Below the pieces are notes generated by a model that was not told where the DNA came from, ran no database searches, and saw nothing but the letters and a program-made list of their open reading frames with translations. This document shows, in pieces, positions 45,559-54,143 of a DNA stretch of 64,000 nt; the first letter of the stretch is position 1; the number at the start of each line of letters is the position of its first letter. The position numbers and the translations under genes were made by a program. This DNA is from Bacillota bacterium (GTDB lineage Bacteria; Bacillota; Clostridia; Acetivibrionales; DTU013): assembly GCA_023426125.1 (NCBI GenBank), contig JAFABI010000090.1, positions 1 through 64,000 of the forward strand, in the 5' to 3' direction.

Positions 45559-46719
45559 TCAGGCAAATTCCTTCAGCCTGCTGCGGAAATGCATATAATC
45601 CTCAAAAGCCACTTCCTCGGGCACCCCGTGATCGCAATTGGGGATATAGCCTCCTCTTTTTTTCAGGACAGGCAGAATGCTGTCAATATGCCTGTCGATG
45701 GCTTCCTTGCCCTGGGCGAGGATCCGTTTGTCAATACCGCCCCGCATAATCAGATCCGGATACTGCTTTCCTGTCCGGACGACATCGCTGCCTGAAGCAA
45801 CCTCAAAGGGGCTGATATAGTCCATGCCGATCTCTTTATACAGGGGTACTACGGGATCGGCAAAACCGTCGGTATCCAGTTGAAAATACAGGTGGCGGCT
45901 TTTGTCCAGCTGACGGGCTTTCACATTATTCATCAACTGCTGATAATAGGGGAACAGGAATTCCCTGACCAGCGCGGGCGATATAAGCAGTCCCTGATTG
46001 TAGCTGATGTCCTCGCCAATAAAAAACTCGTCGATGGTGACATGCTGCTGGTATCTGGCGCTGACCGCATCGGCAAGCTCAAACCAGGTCTTCATGCAAT
46101 CATGGATCAATTCCGGATCATCGTAGAATTCATACAAAAGGTCCACAGGTCCCATGAGGCTTCTTAAGTACATATAGCCTCCTACCAGGTTCAAGGTGAT
46201 GATCATGCCCTTACCGGCACATTCCTTCGCCTTTTGCATATGCTTCTCGAAATTGACGTATCGTTCGGGCGTGTCGGGATTCATCCGCCATTTGCATTTT
46301 TCCTCCCAGGATTTCATATCCTTCACCGGATGGTCGATGTATTCGGGCATGAAGCCGTTGCGGCGTCCCTTGAAATATAGGACGTATCGGCCGGCATAGT
46401 CCTGCTCCACCTCGTAGTCGCCTCTGTCTTCGATAACCTTCACTTCAAATGTGGGCGAAAACCCTGCTTCACACCATCCCAGACCTCCAAGGTGAAAGGA
46501 GCCCGGCTCGTCGAAACCAAAAAGCTCATGCAGATTGGTATTGTCGTTGATATACCCTTCGCTTTTCCAGCGGTCAAGGGAATAATAACCGAATTCGCTT
46601 AAATAAATGGGAGCATCCGGCTTTATTTCATAGAAATCACGGAGCTTGCGCGCTCCCTTGCTCATCTTGTCTCTGGGGACCATTCCCGTTATACCGTTGT
46701 TTATTTCAAACGTATCCAT
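45559..46719 (-). CDS. Uroporphyrinogen decarboxylase (URO-D) family protein
   Basis: This 386-residue TIM-barrel protein of the URO-D superfamily carries ITLNLVGGYMYLRSLMGPVDLLYEFYDDPELIHD, DEFFIGEDISYNQGLLISPALVREFLFPYYQ, LYFQLDTDGFADPVVPLYKEIGMDYISPFEVASGSDVV and RGGIDKRILAQGKEAID. The conserved heme-pathway start (PVWxMRQAGR-type) is absent, so this is not HemE. Such divergent members are often corrinoid methyltransferases (MtaA/CmuA type) or act in sugar-linked clusters of unknown function. It is divergent from the AraC regulator, its probable activator. Confidence 0.8.
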   Translation of the reverse strand: MDTFEINNGITGMVPRDKMSKGARKLRDFYEIKPDAPIYLSEFGYYSLDRWKSEGYINDNTNLHELFGFDEPGSFHLGGLGWCEAGFSPTFEVKVIEDRGDYEVEQDYAGRYVLYFKGRRNGFMPEYIDHPVKDMKSWEEKCKWRMNPDTPERYVNFEKHMQKAKECAGKGMIITLNLVGGYMYLRSLMGPVDLLYEFYDDPELIHDCMKTWFELADAVSARYQQHVTIDEFFIGEDISYNQGLLISPALVREFLFPYYQQLMNNVKARQLDKSRHLYFQLDTDGFADPVVPLYKEIGMDYISPFEVASGSDVVRTGKQYPDLIMRGGIDKRILAQGKEAIDRHIDSILPVLKKRGGYIPNCDHGVPEEVAFEDYMHFRSRLKEFA

Positions 46720-46738
46720 CCCTTACGCCCATCCTTTC

Positions 46739-46849
46739 TTAACAATTATTATTTTTATTGCCTTATTGGTATTTTTGCGCCTTTCAGAAATATGACGAAT
46801 ACCTCGCCCCGGTATTTCTGGAAGGATAATTATTAGGTATTACTATACA
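46739..46849. repeat. MITE-like palindromic repeat, copy C
   Basis: CCTTTCAGAAATA (46780-46792) and TATTTCTGGAAGG (46813-46825) form the central stem shared with copy D at 48543 (one mismatch here). The outer inverted repeats are degenerate. It lies in the regulatory gap between the divergent URO-D and AraC genes. Confidence 0.55.
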
Positions 46850-46984
46850 TAAAACGTGAATATGGCATACGGAGCTCAGGCAAATATGTTGTCTCAATTA
46901 CCTGGAGTGATGTATATATTATAATATTGCCGCAGGTTTTTTTGAATACAATTATCGGATAATTATATATACAAATCGGCAATC

Positions 46985-47812
46985 ATGGGATATAATAAAG
47001 GCATGGATTTTGATTTTTCACTGACGGGAAACCCGATATCGTCAATTGCAGTTGCGTTGACGACAGTTTATATTGTACATGCGGATACCTCCTACGATGT
47101 AAGAAAAAATCTGAAAGACTGCAAGTATATGATTGCTTTGAGAACCATCGGAGGTAAGGGCAGTGTAAAGCTGGAAGGAATGGATGAGATGACTGTTCTG
47201 CCGGGTACTCTGTTGTTTTTTGAGCACCGTCAGGTAAGGCGCTATTTTTGCAGCGGCGACACCTGGGATTTCTGGTGGTTTGAATTTTCAACCGGCAGCC
47301 TTCTGAATCAGCCTCAGAACCGGCTGCTTCACCTGGAGTATGACGAGGATGAGCCGGAAGATTACACCACCTGCCTGGAACTGCTGCGGAAAACCGATTA
47401 CTCCTCCAGGCTGCTTGCCTCTTCCCTGTTCAGCCAAATTTTATGCAAATGGATAGCGCGGTTGAATAAGGATTTAATCAACAACCCACATCAATCGGCT
47501 ATTGAACGTACTATTGACCATATGAGGGCAAGTCTTCCGGAAAATATAACAATAAAGGAACTGGCAGGAATCGCGGGATTATGCGAAAGAAGATACCGTG
47601 AAGTTTTTGAAGAGACGACGGGCATGCAGCCAAAAAAGTACTATGATGCCATGCGTATCGGCATAGCGGTTGAACTGCTCAGGAATACGACGTTTACCAT
47701 CGCCGAGATTTCGGACAGGCTGGGATATTCAAGCCAGTTCCACTTTACCAGGGCTTTTGAAAAGGTTCACAATGCGGCGCCTTCCCATTTCAGAAAAAAC
47801 AGTATAGAATAA
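46985..47812 (+). CDS. AraC family transcriptional regulator
   Basis: This 275-residue regulator has an N-terminal cupin-like sensing domain (IALRTIGGKGSVKLEGMDEMTVLPGTLLFFEHRQVRRYF, WDFWWFEFSTGS). The C-terminal tandem helix-turn-helix domain (residues ~175-272) reads LPENITIKELAGIAGLCERRYREVFEETTGMQPKKYYDAMR, then LLRNTTFTIAEISDRLGYSSQFHFTRAFEKVHNAAPSHFRKN. It probably activates the divergent URO-D family gene in response to a small ligand such as a sugar. The start may instead be ATG 47003, because a TATAAT lies at 46991 inside the first codons. Confidence 0.88.
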   Translation: MGYNKGMDFDFSLTGNPISSIAVALTTVYIVHADTSYDVRKNLKDCKYMIALRTIGGKGSVKLEGMDEMTVLPGTLLFFEHRQVRRYFCSGDTWDFWWFEFSTGSLLNQPQNRLLHLEYDEDEPEDYTTCLELLRKTDYSSRLLASSLFSQILCKWIARLNKDLINNPHQSAIERTIDHMRASLPENITIKELAGIAGLCERRYREVFEETTGMQPKKYYDAMRIGIAVELLRNTTFTIAEISDRLGYSSQFHFTRAFEKVHNAAPSHFRKNSIE

Positions 47813-47903
47813 AAGAGAAAAGGATTGAAACGATATTGCCAGGGATGCGATAGTCCTGTTAAAATAGGAGAAGAAATGGAAAACGAAAGATGAGGAAAAA
47901 CAG

Positions 47904-48536
47904 ATGAAAACGCAATTTTTTAAAAAATCGGCTATACTGGCGGCAGTATTGCTTATAACGGTTTTTGCAGCGGCATGCGGGCAAAAGGACAATAATGAGG
48001 GCCTTTCCGGCTCCGGTGCCCCGGGTGGACATCCCGTCGTTGAAATCATTATGGCGGATGACAGCAAAATGACCGTTGAATTATATCCCGAATACGCTCC
48101 CGAAACGGTGGCCAACTTCATAAGCCTTGCCAAGTCGGGCTTCTACGATGGCCTTAAGTTTCACAGGATCATCGCCGGCTTCATGATCCAGGGAGGCGAT
48201 CCGGAAGGTACCGGCATGGGCGGTTCCAGTAAAAACATCAAAGGCGAGTTTGCATCCAACGGCTTTAAGCAGAATACGCTAAAGCACACAAAGGGAGTGA
48301 TATCCATGGCTCGCGTCGGCAATGACCCCAATTCGGCCGGCAGCCAGTTTTTCATAATGCTTGGCGATGCGCCGCATCTGGATGGAGATTATGCCGCTTT
48401 TGGGAAAATGACCGGGGGAGAAGAAACACTGGATGCGCTGGCAGCAACGCCGGTAGGCATCGACGCGTCAGGCCGGGAAGTGTCCAGACCTGAAAAAGAT
48501 GTGATTATCAAGAAAATCACTGTACTTTCTGAATAA
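47904..48536 (+). CDS. Cyclophilin-type peptidyl-prolyl isomerase lipoprotein
   Basis: This 210-residue exported foldase has a lipoprotein signal peptide ending in LITVFAAAC (Cys25) and a Gly/Ser linker. The cyclophilin domain follows: VELYPEYAPETVANFISLAKSGFYDGLKFHRIIAGFMIQGGDPEGTG includes the active-site Arg in FHRI, then ISMARVGNDPNSAGSQFFIMLGDAPHLDGDYAAFGKMTGGEETLD. It catalyses prolyl cis-trans isomerisation at the outer face of the membrane. It is transcribed separately and followed by repeat copy D. Confidence 0.93.
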   Translation: MKTQFFKKSAILAAVLLITVFAAACGQKDNNEGLSGSGAPGGHPVVEIIMADDSKMTVELYPEYAPETVANFISLAKSGFYDGLKFHRIIAGFMIQGGDPEGTGMGGSSKNIKGEFASNGFKQNTLKHTKGVISMARVGNDPNSAGSQFFIMLGDAPHLDGDYAAFGKMTGGEETLDALAATPVGIDASGREVSRPEKDVIIKKITVLSE

Positions 48537-48542
48537 TATATT

Positions 48543-48652
48543 ACTATAGCGTAAACTTCATTAACCTACCGGCATTCATGCGCCTTTCAGAAATATCACC
48601 AATGCTTCAACGCGTTATTTCTGAAAGGATAATTTGGGTGTTATGCTGTAGC
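48543..48652. repeat. MITE-like palindromic repeat, copy D
   Basis: A 110-bp element has outer inverted repeats ACTATAGCGTAA (48543) and TTATGCTGTAGC (48641), and a perfect 13-bp inner stem CCTTTCAGAAATA (48583-48595) with TATTTCTGAAAGG (48616-48628). It has the same layout as copy A (2721). It lies just after the cyclophilin stop. Confidence 0.65.
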
Positions 48653-48700
48653 AATCATGGACTTCACCGGAAAGAAAGAGTATAATTTTAAGGAGGATAT

Positions 48701-49105
48701 ATGCGGATAGCGGTAATCGACGGCCAGGGCGGCGGAATCGGCAAGACCATTGTGGAAAAGCTGAGGAAGGAGCTGCTTGAGGATGTGGAAATCATTGCGC
48801 TGGGGACCAATGCCCTTGCGACTTCCTATATGCTGAAAGCCGGAGCCAATGAAGGCGCTACGGGGGAAAACGCCATTGTGGTAAATGCCGGGAAGGTTGA
48901 TATAATCATGGGCACGGTCGGCATCATAGCCGCCAATTCCATGCTGGGCGAGTTGACTCCCCTAATGGCAAAAGCCATCGCAGAGAGCCCGGCCAAAAAA
49001 ATATTGCTGCCGTTGAACCGGTGCAACATCGAAATTGTCGGTGTGGATAAAAACGAGCCTTTGCCGCATTTGACGGACAAAGCCGTGCAAAGTCTCAAGA
49101 AATAG
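48701..49105 (+). CDS. DUF3842 family protein
   Basis: This 134-residue protein opens with a Rossmann-like nucleotide-binding motif (MRIAVIDGQGGGIGKTIVEKLR). It continues with IIALGTNALATSYMLKAGANEGATGENAIVVNAGKVDIIMGTVGIIAANSMLGE and ends SLKK. This matches DUF3842, a conserved family of anaerobic Firmicutes of unknown function that is commonly paired with CooT-like proteins. AAGGAGGA lies 6 bp before the ATG. It is 16 bp from the cooT-like gene, so the two form an operon. Confidence 0.85.
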   Translation: MRIAVIDGQGGGIGKTIVEKLRKELLEDVEIIALGTNALATSYMLKAGANEGATGENAIVVNAGKVDIIMGTVGIIAANSMLGELTPLMAKAIAESPAKKILLPLNRCNIEIVGVDKNEPLPHLTDKAVQSLKK

Positions 49106-49121
49106 TAACGAGGTGAAAGCG

Positions 49122-49310
49122 ATGTGTGAAGCAAATGTATACCTGATTGACGAAAACGGCGAAGAGAAGCTGCTGCTGGACGCTGTCGACAAAATCATAC
49201 CGGAGGAAGACAATCTGGTGATGGAAAATATTTTCGGGCAAAGAAAGACAGTAAAAGCTAAAATAAAGGAAATGCAGCTGGTGGAGCACAGGATCGTGCT
49301 GCAAAAATAA
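49122..49310 (+). CDS. CooT family nickel-binding protein
   Basis: This 62-residue protein (MCEANVYLIDENGEEKLLLDAVDKIIPEEDN and a C-terminal KIKEMQLVEHRIVL) has the invariant MCEANVY start of CooT-like proteins. CooT of Rhodospirillum is a nickel-binding dimer linked to maturation of carbon monoxide dehydrogenase, and Cys2 is the ligand. ATG 49122 is set by GAGGTG and by the family start. Genes for CODH itself are not in this window, so the target enzyme is unknown. Confidence 0.88.
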   Translation: MCEANVYLIDENGEEKLLLDAVDKIIPEEDNLVMENIFGQRKTVKAKIKEMQLVEHRIVLQK

Positions 49311-49362
49311 GGGCAAACCTCAAAGCGGAAGTATGTTATTGCGTCAGGCGGCGAAAATTTTG

Positions 49363-49409
49363 TTGAAAAACTGTAGAATTTTTGTTAAAATAAAAATGTG
49401 CCCGGGCAC
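49363..49409 (+). promoter_or_regulatory. LacI gene promoter with operator GTGCCCGGGCAC
   Basis: TTGAAA (49363-49368)-N17-TAAAAT (49386-49391) precedes a perfect 12-bp palindrome GTGCCCGGGCAC (49398-49409) at the expected start site. The same palindrome with matching flanks (TGTGCCCGGGCACGA) recurs at 50615 beyond the regulator gene. Confidence 0.7.
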
Positions 49410-49483
49410 GATTAAAAATATCAGGATAAAAATGGCAGAGTCGTATTTAAATTAACGGTCCAGCCGTACACAGGTGGCTTTTA

Positions 49484-50509
49484 ATGAAGACAACCATCCG
49501 GAAAATAGCGCAAATGGCCGGAGTATCCAGAGGAACCGTAGACAGGGTGCTCAACGGCAGACCCGGCGTTAAGCCGCAAATCAGGGAAAATGTAATGAGG
49601 ATTGCACGCGAGCTGGATTATGTGCCAAACATGGCAGCCAAAGCGCTGGCATATAACAAGAAGCCAATAATCCTCGGCGTGGTGATGCCTTCCACGGAAA
49701 TCGCCTTTTTTGATGAAATCCGAAAAGGGATCGATACTGCTGTGGATGAAATGCATAATATGGGGGTCAGGGTAGAATTCCGGCATATGGACAGCCGTGA
49801 TGCTTCAAGCGCCGCAGCAGCTCTGGAGGGGCTTCTGGAACTGGGCGTCTCGGGGATTATGGTATCTGCCATGGATGATGCGGCAATCCGTGCAAAAATC
49901 AATGAAGCGGCAGAAAGAAAAATCCCGGTAATCACCTTCAACTCCGATGTGACCGATTGCCGGAGGCTATGTTTTGTAGGACAGAATCTTTACAAAAGCG
50001 GAAGGGTTGCAGCGGGACTTATGTCAAAGGTGATACCTGGAGGCGCAGAGATTATTGTAGTGACAGGAAGTATGGCATTTCATGCCCACAAGGAACGGGT
50101 AAACGGTTTTACCGATACACTGGCAGGAGTGGGTGGAGGCTTCCGTGTGGCAGAGGTAATTGAAGGCTTCGATCGATATGATGATACATATCGAAAGCTG
50201 AGTGAAGCTCTGGGCAGGCATAAGCAGATAAGAGGGATCTATATGGCGACAGGCCATGTAGGCGCATGTATGGATGCAATCACTGAAAAGGGGCTGACGG
50301 GAAAAGTCCATATTATTTGTAATGACATCCTCCCGGAAATTGTCGACAACATGAAAAAAGGCCTCATCGACTTTACCATTGTCCAGGATCCATTTTCACA
50401 GGGCTATAAGCCGTTAAACCTGCTGCGGGAGTACATTTTTCTAGGTAGGGAGCCTAAAGCGGAACATATTTATACGGAAATCAGTATAAAAATACCTGAA
50501 AACTTGTAG
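49484..50509 (+). CDS. LacI family transcriptional regulator
   Basis: This 341-residue LacI/GalR-type repressor has the DNA-binding head TIRKIAQMAGVSRGTVDRVLNGRPGVKPQIRENVMRIARELDYVPNMAA. The effector domain resembles periplasmic ribose-binding proteins (ILGVVMPSTEIAFFDEIRKGIDTAVDEM, VSGIMVSAMDDAAIRAKINEAAERKIPVITFNSDV, RLCFVGQNLYKSGRVAAGLM). It is the subclass with GTVDRVLNGR, often sugar responsive. Identical palindromes flank the gene, so it probably represses itself and the URO-D family gene at 50792. Confidence 0.9.
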   Translation: MKTTIRKIAQMAGVSRGTVDRVLNGRPGVKPQIRENVMRIARELDYVPNMAAKALAYNKKPIILGVVMPSTEIAFFDEIRKGIDTAVDEMHNMGVRVEFRHMDSRDASSAAAALEGLLELGVSGIMVSAMDDAAIRAKINEAAERKIPVITFNSDVTDCRRLCFVGQNLYKSGRVAAGLMSKVIPGGAEIIVVTGSMAFHAHKERVNGFTDTLAGVGGGFRVAEVIEGFDRYDDTYRKLSEALGRHKQIRGIYMATGHVGACMDAITEKGLTGKVHIICNDILPEIVDNMKKGLIDFTIVQDPFSQGYKPLNLLREYIFLGREPKAEHIYTEISIKIPENL

Positions 50510-50614
50510 ACGCCGGAGCGGAGGTACTCGGCAATTGCCATGAGTGCCTGCTGGGAGGAAGTCCCTTGGACGGAGTGGGATCCGATGTTCCGGCAGCTTT
50601 ATATACTGTATTTT

Positions 50615-50626
50615 GTGCCCGGGCAC
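50615..50626. promoter_or_regulatory. LacI operator copy upstream of the URO-D gene
   Basis: GTGCCCGGGCAC (50615-50626), identical to the site at 49398 including TG before and GA after. A TATACT lies just upstream (about 50602). It sits in the 282-bp gap before the gene at 50792, which otherwise shows no gene. Confidence 0.65.
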
Positions 50627-50791
50627 GAAGGATGATGCAAGGCAATTTTTGCAGATGGACGACGGTTTATCCCGTCGGGAATAACGTGCCGAAGTGCCGG
50701 CGCTGTTTCTGACAGGTACGTAAATGCTCTATAAACAAAGTGCTGTTGGCTGCATTAATCATTAAAAATAAATTAATTACGGAGGTATGTT

Positions 50792-52048
50792 ATGGATTCA
50801 AAAAAGAGGGTAAAAGACGCTCTGGAGCACAGACAACCGGACAGGGTGCCGGTAGATTTCGGGGGGACTACGGTAACAGGTATGAATGTCACCTGTGTGG
50901 CAGCCTTAAGGGATCACTACAAGCTGGAAAAGAGACGGGTAAAGGTATACGAGCCCTATCAAATGCTGGGCCTGATAGAGGAGGATCTTGCCGATGTCAT
51001 CGGTATCGATACGGCCGCCGTAGCGCCAAGGGATAATCAGTTCGGCTTCAGGAATGAAAACTGGAAGGAGTGGCGCCTTCATAACGGCCTTGAGGTATTG
51101 GTGCCGGGGAATTTCAATACGACGGTGGATGAAGCAGGGAATACCTTTATTTATCCGGAGGGTGATCTGGAAGCGCCGCCAAGCGGCCGGATGCCCAAGG
51201 ACGGCTATTACTTCGATTCCATTATCAGGCAGGGCGATATCGACGAGGACCACCTGAATCCGGAGGACAACCTTGAGGAATTCAAGCCCATAAGCGACGA
51301 GAATCTAGCCTGGTTCAAGCAAGAGGCCCAAAATGCGTCAGCAACGGGGAAAGCGGTTGTCGCTGCCTTTGGAGGCACGGCTATCGGCGATATCGCCTTT
51401 GTGCCGGCCCCCTTTCTAAAATACCCGAAGGGAATACGGGATATCGAAGAATGGTATGTATCCACGGTTTCAAGACGTGATTACCTGCAAGCCGTCTTTG
51501 AGAAGCAAACGGATATCGCTGTAGAAAATTTGACAAAGCTTAACGCCGCAATGGGAGAGCTGATTGATGTGGTGTTTATTTGCGGTACGGATTTCGGAAC
51601 CCAGATAGGAACATTCTGCTCTGCAGATACGTACATGAAAGTATATATGCCGTTTTACCAAAAAATGAACCGGTGGATTCATGCCAACACCGGCTGGAAG
51701 ACCTTCAAACACAGCTGCGGAGCGGTAGAACCCTTTATAAGCCTGTTTATTGAATCGGGTTTTGACATATTGAACCCCGTACAATGCTCGGCTGTCGGGA
51801 TGGAGCCTGAAAAGCTTAAGGAGAAGTACGGAAAGGATATTGTTTTTTGGGGCGGAGGAGTGGATACGCAGCGCGTGCTGCCTTTTGGACAGCCTGAGGA
51901 AGTGAGGGAGCAGGTGCTGAGACGGTGTGAAATATTTGCAAAGGACGGCGGCTTTGTGTTTAATACCATTCACAACATCCAGGCCAACACGCCCGTGGAG
52001 AATATCGCGGCAATGCTGGACGCCGTCAGGGAATTCAACGGCCGTTAA
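50792..52048 (+). CDS. Uroporphyrinogen decarboxylase (URO-D) family protein
   Basis: This 418-residue TIM-barrel protein shows SKKRVKDALEHRQPDRVPVDFGGTTVTGMN (start typical of MtaA-like URO-D relatives), VFICGTDFGTQIGTFCSADTYMKVYMPFYQKMNRWIHANTG, KTFKHSCGAVEPFISLFIESGFDILNPVQCSAVGMEPEKLKEKYGKDIVFWGGGVDTQRVLPFG and FNTIHNIQANTPVENIAAMLDAVREF. The HxC arrangement in KHSCGAV is the zinc-thiolate site seen in methylcobamide:CoM-type methyltransferases, which argues against a haem role. No corrinoid protein gene is adjacent. AGGAGG-like GGAGG precedes the ATG. Confidence 0.82.
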   Translation: MDSKKRVKDALEHRQPDRVPVDFGGTTVTGMNVTCVAALRDHYKLEKRRVKVYEPYQMLGLIEEDLADVIGIDTAAVAPRDNQFGFRNENWKEWRLHNGLEVLVPGNFNTTVDEAGNTFIYPEGDLEAPPSGRMPKDGYYFDSIIRQGDIDEDHLNPEDNLEEFKPISDENLAWFKQEAQNASATGKAVVAAFGGTAIGDIAFVPAPFLKYPKGIRDIEEWYVSTVSRRDYLQAVFEKQTDIAVENLTKLNAAMGELIDVVFICGTDFGTQIGTFCSADTYMKVYMPFYQKMNRWIHANTGWKTFKHSCGAVEPFISLFIESGFDILNPVQCSAVGMEPEKLKEKYGKDIVFWGGGVDTQRVLPFGQPEEVREQVLRRCEIFAKDGGFVFNTIHNIQANTPVENIAAMLDAVREFNGR

Positions 52049-52607
52049 GCATTTGCCATAGGCAGGGGCGGCCACCGGGCGAGTGCGTAAGACCTTTCAT
52101 GCAGGAGCGGCCATTGGCCGTCCGCCTGTGACAGTAAGCGCAAACCATGAAATGGCGAACGGTACGGAAGACAAGAACAGTCTATTTATGCAAAGGATTG
52201 TGTTATTACAGATTGTATTATGCGGGCGCGCGATGCGCGCCCTGCACTTTTTCACATTCACACATGCGACAGGGGACGGTTCTTCACTGTCGCACTGGAC
52301 GGAGAGTATACTTTCACCCTCAGGTATGCCGCCCCGCGGCATGGTCATTGGTATGAAAAAAGGAATTTTTGTATTATTCAAAGGAATTTGCGGAATGATC
52401 TAAAATTATATTTACATACTTCTAAAATTCATGTAATTTTATAGTAGGACTCCGGAGCACGGAAAAATATCACTGCCGGTTTTTTATGGCCGCAGGGGCT
52501 GCATTTGCAGAAACTTATCGTGTAAATTGTATTTTCACCGGTGCTTACCGGCAGGAGTGGAGCGACTGCCAGCCACATTACAGGCAGATAGGAAAAGGTA
52601 GCGATAG
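52049..52607. other. Repeat-rich gap before the ECF ATPase
   Basis: GC-rich palindromes are at 52105-52123 (GAGCGGCCATTGGCCGTCC) and 52222-52240 (GGGCGCGCGATGCGCGCCC), with a GGGGACGGTTCT half repeat at 52265. The flank of the first (CAGTAAGCG...AACCAT...AATGGCGAA) is repeated at about 61760. From 52440 to 52600 the sequence has several CCGG-type hairpins and no clear gene. I could not match it to a riboswitch. Confidence 0.5.
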
Positions 52608-53360
52608 ATGAGTCACCATAAAATAGAAGTGAAGGATTTGCATTTTTCATATCCTGACGGGCATAAGGCCGTAAAAGGCTTAAGCTTTAGCATATACCAT
52701 GGGGAATCTGTTGGAATCATAGGAGCGAACGGCGCGGGTAAATCCACGCTGCTCATGCTATTAATGGGGGTGCTGTTCCCTGAAAAAGGCGAGGTATTGG
52801 TTGGCGACGTCCATGTTACCAAAAAGACACTACCTGTAATCCGGCAAAGGCTTGGCATGGTTTTTCAGGATCCGGACGATCAACTGTTTATGACCACCGT
52901 ATACGATGATGTCGCCTTTGGGCCGCGCAACTACGGTCTGGATGAGAAAGAAGCGGAGGCCAGGGTGCTGCAGGCGCTGGAAATGGTGGGCATACTTCAC
53001 CTGAAGGACCGTGCGCCCTTCAAGCTGTCGGGCGGCGAGAAAAGGGCGGCAGCCGTGGCTTCGGTGCTTTCAATGCAGCCGGATGTCCTCATTATGGACG
53101 AACCCACCGCCGCGCTTGATCCCAAATCCAGACGCAGGGTAATGAACCTGATGAAAAGCTTCCAACACACCAAAATCATCACCAGCCACGATCTGGACAT
53201 GGTTTTTGATATCTGCAGCAGGGTTATCGTTATAAAGGACGGGCAAATCGCTGCCGACGGTCCGGCGGCGGACATCCTGGGAGATGCCGGATTGATGGAC
53301 GCATGCGGTCTGGAGCTTCCGCTGTCGCTCCAAGGCTGTCCGGTGTGCGGTAAAAAATGA
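52608..53360 (+). CDS. ECF-type (CbiO/EcfA-like) ABC transporter ATP-binding protein
   Basis: This 250-residue ABC ATPase has Walker A GIIGANGAGKSTLLMLLMG, Q-loop MVFQDPDDQLFMTTVYDDVAFGPRNYGL (typical of cobalt/nickel and vitamin ECF transporters), signature KLSGGEKRAAAVASVL, Walker B VLIMDEPTAALDP and H-loop IITSHDLDMVF. The tail CPVCGKK is unusual and could bind a metal. No CbiM/NikM or CbiQ gene is next to it; the following gene encodes a two-helix membrane protein of unknown family. Substrate is probably Ni2+ or Co2+ if it belongs with such partners elsewhere. Confidence 0.88.
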   Translation: MSHHKIEVKDLHFSYPDGHKAVKGLSFSIYHGESVGIIGANGAGKSTLLMLLMGVLFPEKGEVLVGDVHVTKKTLPVIRQRLGMVFQDPDDQLFMTTVYDDVAFGPRNYGLDEKEAEARVLQALEMVGILHLKDRAPFKLSGGEKRAAAVASVLSMQPDVLIMDEPTAALDPKSRRRVMNLMKSFQHTKIITSHDLDMVFDICSRVIVIKDGQIAADGPAADILGDAGLMDACGLELPLSLQGCPVCGKK

Positions 53361-53369
53361 GGGGGAAGT

Positions 53370-54143
53370 ATGAAAAAAATGAAAAGGATCAGCCTGGTCG
53401 CAGCCGTTCTGGCTCTGATTCCGCTTCTTATTCTTTCCTGCCGGGTAGGAGGGCGGATTTACCTGAACCAGCAGAAAACGGACAGCTTTTCGTATAACGG
53501 CAAAATGGAACAGTATCAGCGCAGGATTCCAATGGATAAAATGGAGCTTCTGGAATACGGCAGTTACTTTGACATTCCAATGGCAGCCGTTTCCATAAAA
53601 GTGTCCAATGTCATTGACCTGCCGGAAGAAATCCAATATTTTACCGAGCAGGACGGAAAAAAGGTTCCGGCATTTGAGTTGTCTAAAGGAACGAGCATAA
53701 TATGGATCCCTTATGAAGAAGTCAATGATCTTTACATCGGTTATGGATTACGCGGCTATCCGACCTATGACAAGGGCTGGAGGTATGCGAGACCGTTTAT
53801 GCTGCCCGACCGGCAGGCCGATGCCCGGCAGCTTTCCTATTATTTCGTAAGAACGAAGGAGCTTGAAGCTGTGGCAAAGGCGGCGTTCCGTTCGGACGAA
53901 TATTTAAGGAAATCGGTGCTGAGCCAGAGAAAAACCATTGAAGACGCTGTCTTTCTCTATACGAGGTTTATTGACAACATTTTTTACGATAAGGGTGTCT
54001 TTTGTTCTCCCGATCTGTTACAGCAGGTTTGGCGTTATACTGATACGGTATTGCTTTGTCTGACCGCAGGGTTTCTATTTGTTTCATGGCTTTTGCGACG
54101 GCGCGCATTGCGCGTCAACATCAATGCGGTTTATGGAAAATAA
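53370..54143 (+). CDS. Hypothetical membrane-anchored protein, C-terminus from a REP palindrome
   Basis: This 257-residue protein has an N-terminal signal/anchor (ISLVAAVLALIPLLILSC), a soluble extracytoplasmic region (VIDLPEEIQYFTEQDGKKVPAFELSKGTSIIWIPYEEVND) and a C-terminal membrane helix (TVLLCLTAGFLFVSWLL). The final residues RRRALRVNINAVYGK are encoded by the GC-rich repeat at 54097-54116 and its flank, so the native end was altered. It starts 10 bp after the ECF ATPase with GGGGGAAG. I do not recognise a family. Co-expression with the ATPase suggests a membrane partner role, which is speculative. Confidence 0.6.
   Translation: MKKMKRISLVAAVLALIPLLILSCRVGGRIYLNQQKTDSFSYNGKMEQYQRRIPMDKMELLEYGSYFDIPMAAVSIKVSNVIDLPEEIQYFTEQDGKKVPAFELSKGTSIIWIPYEEVNDLYIGYGLRGYPTYDKGWRYARPFMLPDRQADARQLSYYFVRTKELEAVAKAAFRSDEYLRKSVLSQRKTIEDAVFLYTRFIDNIFYDKGVFCSPDLLQQVWRYTDTVLLCLTAGFLFVSWLLRRRALRVNINAVYGK

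Noticed and set aside
52440..52607. Cobalamin or nickel/cobalt riboswitch ahead of the ECF ATPase
   Set aside because: The expected conserved box sequences are not visible; only generic CCGG hairpins were found.
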